Assembly: GCA_905233165.1 (NCBI GenBank)
Contig: CAJODL010000001.1
Location: forward strand, 310,001 to 374,000
Direction of reading: 5' to 3'
Source of the DNA: an uncultured Prevotella sp.
GTDB taxonomy: Bacteria; Bacteroidota; Bacteroidia; Bacteroidales; Bacteroidaceae
Length of the DNA: 64,000 nucleotides
Shown piece after piece: positions 59,091 to 64,000 of this stretch. Numbering within the stretch: the first letter of the stretch is position 1; the number at the start of each line of letters is the position of its first letter. The position numbers were made by a program, and so were the translations under genes. The notes beneath the pieces are model-generated. The model did not search any database, was not told the origin of the DNA, and was given only the letters and a program-made list of their open reading frames with translations.

Positions 59091-60434
59091 ATGAAAAAAT
59101 TCATAGAGACACTGAAGAACTGTTGGAAGGTAGAGGATCTTCGTATCCGTCTTCTCATTACCATCCTCTTTGTCGCTATCTATCGCTTCGGTTCTTTCGT
59201 GGTATTGCCAGGTATCAATCCTGCAAACCTCGAAAAGCTGCAGCAACAGACTGCAGGAGGATTGATGTCACTTCTTGATATGTTCTCTGGTGGTGCATTC
59301 TCAAATGCTTCTATCTTTGCGTTGGGTATTATGCCATACATCTCTGCATCTATCGTGATGCAGTTGGTGGCAATTGCCGTTCCTTCTTTCCAGAAGATGC
59401 AGCGTGAAGGTGAGAGCGGAAGGAAGAAGATTATGCAGTACACCCGCTACCTGACAGTAGCTATCCTGCTGTTCCAGGCTCCTTCTTATCTCATGAACTT
59501 GAAGATGCAGTCACCTGGCGCACTCGCTTCAGGTCTGTCATGGACAGAATTCATGGTTCCTGCTACCATCATTCTTGCTGCAGGTTCTATGTTTATCCTT
59601 TGGCTCGGTGAGCGTATTACTGATAAGGGCGTAGGCAATGGTGTTTCACTGATCATTATGATTGGTATCATCGCTCGTCTCCCACAGGCTTTCATCCAGG
59701 AAGTAGGTAGCCGCTTCACAGCTATTACAGGTGGTGGTTTGGTGATGTTTATTGCTGAGATTCTTATCCTGTATGCTGTTATATGTGCAGCTATCATGCT
59801 GGTGCAGGCTGTCCGTAAGGTTCCTGTACAATATGCAAAGAAACTTGTCGGTAATCAGCAAATTGGCGGTTCACGTCAGTATATCCCTCTGAAGTTGTTC
59901 GCTGCTAATGTGATGCCTATTATCTTTGCACAGGCTATCATGTTTATCCCTGCTATCTGCCTTCAGGCATTTGGCGGTGCAAGCATGAGCACCTTTGCAC
60001 AGGCTCTGATGGATACACGCAGTATACCATATTGTGTAATTTATGTAATATTGATTATTGCATTCACATATTTCTATACTGCTATTACGTTGAATCCTAC
60101 TCAGATGGCTGAAGATATGAAGCGTAACAATGGTTTCATACCAGGAGTGAAGCCAGGTAAGCCAACAGCAGACTATATCGAAGAGATTATGTCTCGTCTG
60201 ACACTTCCTGCATCTTTGTTTATTGCTTTCATCGCTATCATGCCAGCTCTTGCAGGTGTGTTGAATGTACAGCAGGGATTTTCACAATTCTTTGGTGGTA
60301 CATCACTCCTGATCTTGGTAGGTGTGGTTATTGATACACTGCAGCAGATAGAGTCTCATCTGATGATGCGTCATTATGATGGTCTTCTGAATAGCGGTCG
60401 TACACGACCACAGAATGGCGTAAGCGCTTATTAA
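59091..60434 (+). CDS. secY: Preprotein translocase channel SecY
   Basis: 447 aa with ten membrane segments. Conserved cytoplasmic loops include PYISASIVMQL (TM2 end) and QQIGGSRQYIPLK. SecY forms the protein-conducting pore with SecE (11155) and SecG (not in window). The stop overlaps the map ATG by one base (TAATG at 60434). Confidence 0.98.
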   Translation: MKKFIETLKNCWKVEDLRIRLLITILFVAIYRFGSFVVLPGINPANLEKLQQQTAGGLMSLLDMFSGGAFSNASIFALGIMPYISASIVMQLVAIAVPSFQKMQREGESGRKKIMQYTRYLTVAILLFQAPSYLMNLKMQSPGALASGLSWTEFMVPATIILAAGSMFILWLGERITDKGVGNGVSLIIMIGIIARLPQAFIQEVGSRFTAITGGGLVMFIAEILILYAVICAAIMLVQAVRKVPVQYAKKLVGNQQIGGSRQYIPLKLFAANVMPIIFAQAIMFIPAICLQAFGGASMSTFAQALMDTRSIPYCVIYVILIIAFTYFYTAITLNPTQMAEDMKRNNGFIPGVKPGKPTADYIEEIMSRLTLPASLFIAFIAIMPALAGVLNVQQGFSQFFGGTSLLILVGVVIDTLQQIESHLMMRHYDGLLNSGRTRPQNGVSAY

Positions 60435-61228
60435 TGGCTATCTATTTAAAGACAGAAGAAGAGATATCTCTGATGCGTGCTGCTAACAGGCTCGTTGGCA
60501 GCACGCTCGGAGAACTTGCAAAAATAATAAAGCCAGGTGTAAGTACTGGAGAGCTTAATAGAGTAGCTGAAGAGTTTATACGTGATCATGGTGCAGAGCC
60601 AACATTCCTTGGCTTTCCCAATCCAAGTGGCCCGGCATTCCCAGCAAGCATTTGTTGCTCAGTAAATGAGTGCGTTGTTCATGGGGTTCCAAGTGATGAC
60701 CAAATCCTGAAGGATGGTGACATTGTTTCTGTCGATTGTGGTACATTACTAAATGGTTACAATGGAGATTCTGCATACACCTTCCCAGTGGGGGAGATAA
60801 GCGATGAGGTAAGACAATTGTTACGTACTACCAGGGAAAGCCTTTATCTTGGCATAGAGAAAGCCGTTCATGGCGGTCATGTCGGAGATATCGGAGCAAC
60901 AGTACAGGATTATTGTGAAGCTCATGGCTATGGTGTGGTAAGAGAACTGTGCGGACATGGTATCGGACGTTCAATGCACGAAGATCCTCAGGTTCCCAAC
61001 TATGGTAAGCATGGTAACGGAACAAAACTCAAAGCTGGTATGTGCATCGCAATTGAACCAATGATAACGATGGGTAATCGTGCTGTATGGATGATGCCAG
61101 ACAAGTGGAGTATATGTACCCGTGACAAAAAGCCTGCAGCTCATTACGAACATACCATTGCAATATATAAAGGAAAAGCAGAGATACTCTCCTCTTTTGA
61201 AGAAATAGAAGAAATCATTAAAATTTGA
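60434..61228 (+). CDS. map: Type I methionine aminopeptidase
   Basis: 264 aa. Metal ligands of the pita-bread fold can be read: Asp in DIVSVDCG and in GYNGDSAYTF, His in CGHGIGRSMHEDP, Glu in CIAIEPM and Glu in YEHTIAIY. It removes the initiator Met from new proteins. Coupled to secY by a one-base overlap; infA follows after 3 bases. Confidence 0.98.
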   Translation: MAIYLKTEEEISLMRAANRLVGSTLGELAKIIKPGVSTGELNRVAEEFIRDHGAEPTFLGFPNPSGPAFPASICCSVNECVVHGVPSDDQILKDGDIVSVDCGTLLNGYNGDSAYTFPVGEISDEVRQLLRTTRESLYLGIEKAVHGGHVGDIGATVQDYCEAHGYGVVRELCGHGIGRSMHEDPQVPNYGKHGNGTKLKAGMCIAIEPMITMGNRAVWMMPDKWSICTRDKKPAAHYEHTIAIYKGKAEILSSFEEIEEIIKI

Positions 61229-61231
61229 CTT

Positions 61232-61450
61232 ATGGCAAAACAGGCAGCAATTGAGCAAGATGGAACCATTAAGGAAGCATTGAGTAATGCTATGTTCCGT
61301 GTTGAACTTGAGAATGGCGTAGAGATTATCGCACATATCTCTGGTAAGATGCGTATGCATTATATAAAGATTCTTCCTGGCGACAAGGTAAAGGTGGAGA
61401 TGAGTCCATACGATCTCACCAATGGTCGCATATGCTTTAGATATAAATAA
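61232..61450 (+). CDS. infA: Translation initiation factor IF-1
   Basis: 72 aa, the usual length. Single OB-fold domain; [20 protein letters not shown] start and [20 protein letters not shown] core. IF-1 binds the 30S A site during initiation. Confidence 0.98.
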   Translation: MAKQAAIEQDGTIKEALSNAMFRVELENGVEIIAHISGKMRMHYIKILPGDKVKVEMSPYDLTNGRICFRYK

Positions 61451-61461
61451 TCAATATAATT

Positions 61462-61578
61462 ATGAAGACAAGAGCATCAGTAAAGAAGCGCACTCCTGAC
61501 TGCGTTATTGTACGTCGTAAGGGTCGCTTGTTTGTTATCAACAAAAAGAATCCTAAGTTTAAGACCCGTCAGGGATAA
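61462..61578 (+). CDS. rpmJ: 50S ribosomal protein bL36 (zinc-free form)
   Basis: 38 aa beginning [14 protein letters not shown] and ending KFKTRQG. Of the four zinc ligands of classical L36 (C11, C14, C27, H33) only C14 remains, so this is the C-minus form. It closes the spc block ahead of a terminator. Confidence 0.97.
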   Translation: MKTRASVKKRTPDCVIVRRKGRLFVINKKNPKFKTRQG

Positions 61579-61635
61579 AAATAAGGGAAAAAGTCTTTTT
61601 GAAGTTAAAAAACATTAAAAACGTTAATGTTAATA

Positions 61636-61675
61636 CACCCAAAGAGTTAAAAAGTTTTCGGGTGAGGTTTTTTTT
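61636..61675 (+). terminator. Terminator after rpmJ, nested in the next promoter
   Basis: CACCC (61636-61640) with GGGTG (61660-61664), helped by AAA/TTT pairing inside, then T8 at 61668-61675. The right arm and T-run occupy the spacer between the -33 and -7 regions of the rpsM promoter. Confidence 0.65.
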
Positions 61676-61686
61676 GTGTACCTTTG
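61655..61686 (+). promoter_or_regulatory. Promoter of the rpsM-rpsK-rpsD-rpoA operon
   Basis: A TTTT at the -33 position (61655-61658; one mismatch), 20 bases, then TACCTTTG (61679-61686). A small hairpin AACTC-AAT-GAGTT (61706-61718) lies in the roughly 65-base leader. Confidence 0.75.
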
Positions 61687-61756
61687 CACCTCTAAATCGC
61701 TTTAAAACTCAATGAGTTAAGTATTAGCGAGTTATTTATTCACTTAATTAACAATT

Positions 61757-62137
61757 ATGGCAATAAGAATTGTTGGAGTAGATTTGCCCCAGAACAAGCG
61801 TGGCGAAATCGCATTGACCTACATTTATGGTATAGGTCGAAGTAGTTCAGCAAAGATATTGGATAAAGCCGGTGTTAACCGCGACACGAAAGTGTGCGAT
61901 TGGACAGATGATGAGGCTTCTAAAATCCGCGAAATTATCGGTGCTGAATTCAAAGTAGAAGGTGATCTCCGCAGTGAGATTCAGTTGAACATTAAGCGCC
62001 TAATGGATATTGGTTGCTATCGTGGAATCCGTCATCGTAATGGTCTTCCTGTTCGTGGTCAGAGCACAAAGAATAATGCCCGTACACGTAAGGGTAAGAA
62101 GAAGACTGTTGCTAATAAGAAGAAGGCCACTAAGTAA
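61757..62137 (+). CDS. rpsM: 30S ribosomal protein uS13
   Basis: 126 aa. S13 tops the 30S head and touches P-site tRNA and L5. [20 protein letters not shown] start; helix-two-turn-helix ([16 protein letters not shown]) and the [20 protein letters not shown] tail are intact. First gene of the alpha operon here. Confidence 0.98.
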   Translation: MAIRIVGVDLPQNKRGEIALTYIYGIGRSSSAKILDKAGVNRDTKVCDWTDDEASKIREIIGAEFKVEGDLRSEIQLNIKRLMDIGCYRGIRHRNGLPVRGQSTKNNARTRKGKKKTVANKKKATK

Positions 62138-62169
62138 AGTTTAAAGTTTAAGATTTAAAGTTTAAAGTT

Positions 62170-62559
62170 ATGGCAAAGAAAACAGCAACAAATAAGAAAA
62201 GAAACGTAAAGGTTGGCGCTATTGGTCAGCTTCACGTTCATAGTTCTTTCAATAATATCATTGTGAGCCTTGCAAACTCTGAGGGTCAGGTTATCTCTTG
62301 GTCATCAGCAGGTAAGATGGGTTTCCGTGGTTCTAAGAAGAACACTCCATACGCAGCACAGATGGCTGCAGAGGATTGTGCGAAGGTAGCTTTTGAGCTC
62401 GGTCTTCGTAAGGTAAAGGCATATGTTAAGGGTCCAGGTAACGGTCGTGAGTCTGCTATCCGTGCATGTCACAACAGTGGTATCGAGGTAACAGAGATTA
62501 TCGACGTAACACCATTACCACATAACGGATGCCGTCCTCCAAAGCGTCGTCGCGTGTAA
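62170..62559 (+). CDS. rpsK: 30S ribosomal protein uS11
   Basis: 129 aa. S11 lines the mRNA exit on the platform. Core [20 protein letters not shown] and the C-terminal [15 protein letters not shown] end are standard. Confidence 0.98.
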   Translation: MAKKTATNKKRNVKVGAIGQLHVHSSFNNIIVSLANSEGQVISWSSAGKMGFRGSKKNTPYAAQMAAEDCAKVAFELGLRKVKAYVKGPGNGRESAIRACHNSGIEVTEIIDVTPLPHNGCRPPKRRRV

Positions 62560-62594
62560 TTATAATATAGTATATACATTTTATTTATAGCAAA

Positions 62595-63200
62595 ATGGCT
62601 AGATACACAGGTCCGAAATCAAGAATTGACCGTAGGTTTGGCGAGGCCATCCTCGGTAAAGAAAAAGTTTTGTCCAAGAGAAACTTCGCTCCTGGACAGC
62701 ATGGCAATAACCGTCGTCGTAAGACTTCGGAGTATGGTGTCATGTTGGCGGAGAAGCAGAAGGCCAAGTACACATATGGTGTATTAGAGCGCCAGTTCCG
62801 TAATCTGTTTGAGAAAGCTGCAAAGGCTGACGGTATTACTGGTGAGGTATTGTTGCAACTCCTTGAGAGTCGTCTCGACAATGTGGTTTATCGTTTGGGC
62901 ATTGCTCCAACACGCCGTGCTGCTCGTCAGCTCGTAGGCCACAAGCACATCACTGTTGATGGCGCAGTAGTTAACATTCCTTCATTCCAGGTTAAGCCAG
63001 GTATGGTTATTGCAGTTCGTGAGAAATCAAAGTCACTTGAAGTGATTGCTGATGCTCTTGCAGGTTATAATCATAGCAAGTGTCCATGGTTGGAGTGGGA
63101 TGACGCTTCAAAGAGCGGTAAGTTCCTCCATCGTCCAGACCGTGCTGACATACAGGAGAATATTAAGGAACAGTTAATAGTTGAGTTGTACTCTAAATAA
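62595..63200 (+). CDS. rpsD: 30S ribosomal protein uS4
   Basis: 201 aa. The N-terminus ([20 protein letters not shown]) lacks the CxxC zinc motif (C-minus type). The S4 RNA-binding domain is [21 protein letters not shown]4 starts 16S assembly and in E. coli represses the alpha operon. Confidence 0.98.
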   Translation: MARYTGPKSRIDRRFGEAILGKEKVLSKRNFAPGQHGNNRRRKTSEYGVMLAEKQKAKYTYGVLERQFRNLFEKAAKADGITGEVLLQLLESRLDNVVYRLGIAPTRRAARQLVGHKHITVDGAVVNIPSFQVKPGMVIAVREKSKSLEVIADALAGYNHSKCPWLEWDDASKSGKFLHRPDRADIQENIKEQLIVELYSK

Positions 63201-63212
63201 TAAAATAAACTA

Positions 63213-64000
63213 ATGGCGATATTAGCATTTCAAAAACCTGATAAAGTAGTGATGTTGGAGGCTACGGACAATTACGGAAAGTTTGAATTCCGTCCGTTGG
63301 AGCCTGGCTTTGGTGTTACCGTAGGAAATGCCTTACGCCGCATTTTACTTTCATCTCTGGAGGGCTTCGCAATCAATACTATCCGTATCGAGGGTGTTGA
63401 GCAGGAGTTTTCTTCTGTCCCTGGTGTGAAGGAAGATGTGACCAATATCATCTTGAATCTTAAGCAAGTTAGATTCAAGCAAGTAGTAGAAGAATTCGAG
63501 AATGAAAAAGTTAGTATTACTGTTGAGAACGCTACAGAGTTCAAGGCTGGTGATATTAATAAGTACCTAACTGGATTTGAAGTGTTAAACCCAGAATTGG
63601 TTATTTGTCATATGGATTCAAAGGCTTCTATGCAGCTCACGATCACCGTTAATAAGGGTCGTGGTTATGTGCCTGCTGATGAAAACCGTGATTTCTGTAC
63701 AGACATCAACTCAATTGCCATTGATTCCATTTACACTCCAATCCGTAACGTTAAGTATTCAGTTGAGCCTACTCGTGTAGAGCAGAAGACTGACTACGAT
63801 AAGCTTATATTAGAAGTTACAACGGATGGTTCCATTCATCCGAAGGATGCCCTTAAAGAGGCTGCAAAGATACTGATTTATCACTTCATGCTCTTCTCTG
63901 ATGAGAAGATTCAGTTCGAAGATACTGGCGTAGATGTAAATCAGGACTTCGATGAGGAGATACTGCACATGCGTCAGCTCCTCAAGACACGCCTTGTAGA
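63213..64000 (+). CDS. rpoA: RNA polymerase alpha subunit (3' end outside window)
   Basis: 262 codons are visible from ATG 63213 ([20 protein letters not shown]); the frame is open to the right edge. The N-terminal dimerisation domain with [20 protein letters not shown] is complete; the linker and C-terminal domain that contacts upstream DNA lie mainly beyond the window. It starts 12 bases after rpsD. Confidence 0.97.
   Translation, partial: MAILAFQKPDKVVMLEATDNYGKFEFRPLEPGFGVTVGNALRRILLSSLEGFAINTIRIEGVEQEFSSVPGVKEDVTNIILNLKQVRFKQVVEEFENEKVSITVENATEFKAGDINKYLTGFEVLNPELVICHMDSKASMQLTITVNKGRGYVPADENRDFCTDINSIAIDSIYTPIRNVKYSVEPTRVEQKTDYDKLILEVTTDGSIHPKDALKEAAKILIYHFMLFSDEKIQFEDTGVDVNQDFDEEILHMRQLLKTRLV

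Overview
The window is a piece of a Bacteroidales chromosome, most likely a Prevotella-type gut or rumen bacterium (Prevotellaceae). The evidence is the promoter form (TTTG, about 20 bases, TAnnTTTG), A-rich leaders with almost no Shine-Dalgarno sequences, secreted polysaccharide-degrading enzymes with type IX-secretion-like C-terminal tails, a membrane propeller/AraC regulator of the HTCS type, and a fused 2-oxoacid:ferredoxin oxidoreductase (korAB). Most of the sequence is housekeeping; the accessory interest lies in 1-7.5 kb and 25-39.6 kb.

Layout. 1-1456: 3' part of a DUF3987-like ATPase, probably the edge of an integrated element. 1659-5066: secreted PL11-type rhamnogalacturonan lyase, followed by a short ComEC-like protein that overlaps convergently with an AmpG-like MFS transporter (to 7463). 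7685-22493: translation and transcription block: rpsU, a XerC/D-type recombinase, hpf, tRNA-Thr/Tyr/Gly/Thr, tuf, tRNA-Trp, secE, nusG, rplK, rplA, rplJ, rplL, rpoB, rpoC. 22511-25015: fusion of acyl-CoA/ACP ligase, carrier protein and PlsC acyltransferase. 25095-25288: candidate small RNA. 25423-38367: polysaccharide cluster: GH5 enzyme, a 4 x 21-bp repeat block, a kinase-less HTCS-like regulator, and a divergent, translationally coupled operon of LamG/alginate-lyase-like protein, GH30 and lyase-like/beta-helix fusion. No SusC/SusD pair is present. 38511-39550: frameshifted DUF4861 gene directly upstream of korA-korB. 42560-46004: FadL-type porin and FlaA1/CapD-type sugar-nucleotide dehydratase/epimerase, on the minus strand. 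46540-64000: str, S10, spc and alpha operons from rpsL to a partial rpoA, including rpmD and rpmJ.

How it works together. The ribosomal, RNA polymerase, Sec, IF-1, methionine aminopeptidase and hibernation-factor genes form the core gene-expression locus. Several spacers hold hairpins at positions where other bacteria autoregulate r-protein synthesis (rplK/rplA, rplL-rpoB, rpsL-rpsG, before rpsJ, before rpsH). The polysaccharide cluster reads as a sensor-driven degradation unit: a periplasmic propeller probably senses an oligosaccharide, its AraC domain probably binds the TTTAGAC repeats between the divergent genes, and the operon supplies one surface or secreted lyase-like protein plus two probably periplasmic enzymes. 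Substrate, uptake system and the role of the 21-bp repeats are not established by the sequence.

Limits: all family calls come from reading motifs and gene order without database searches. Promoters, hairpins and RNA elements are predictions by eye.
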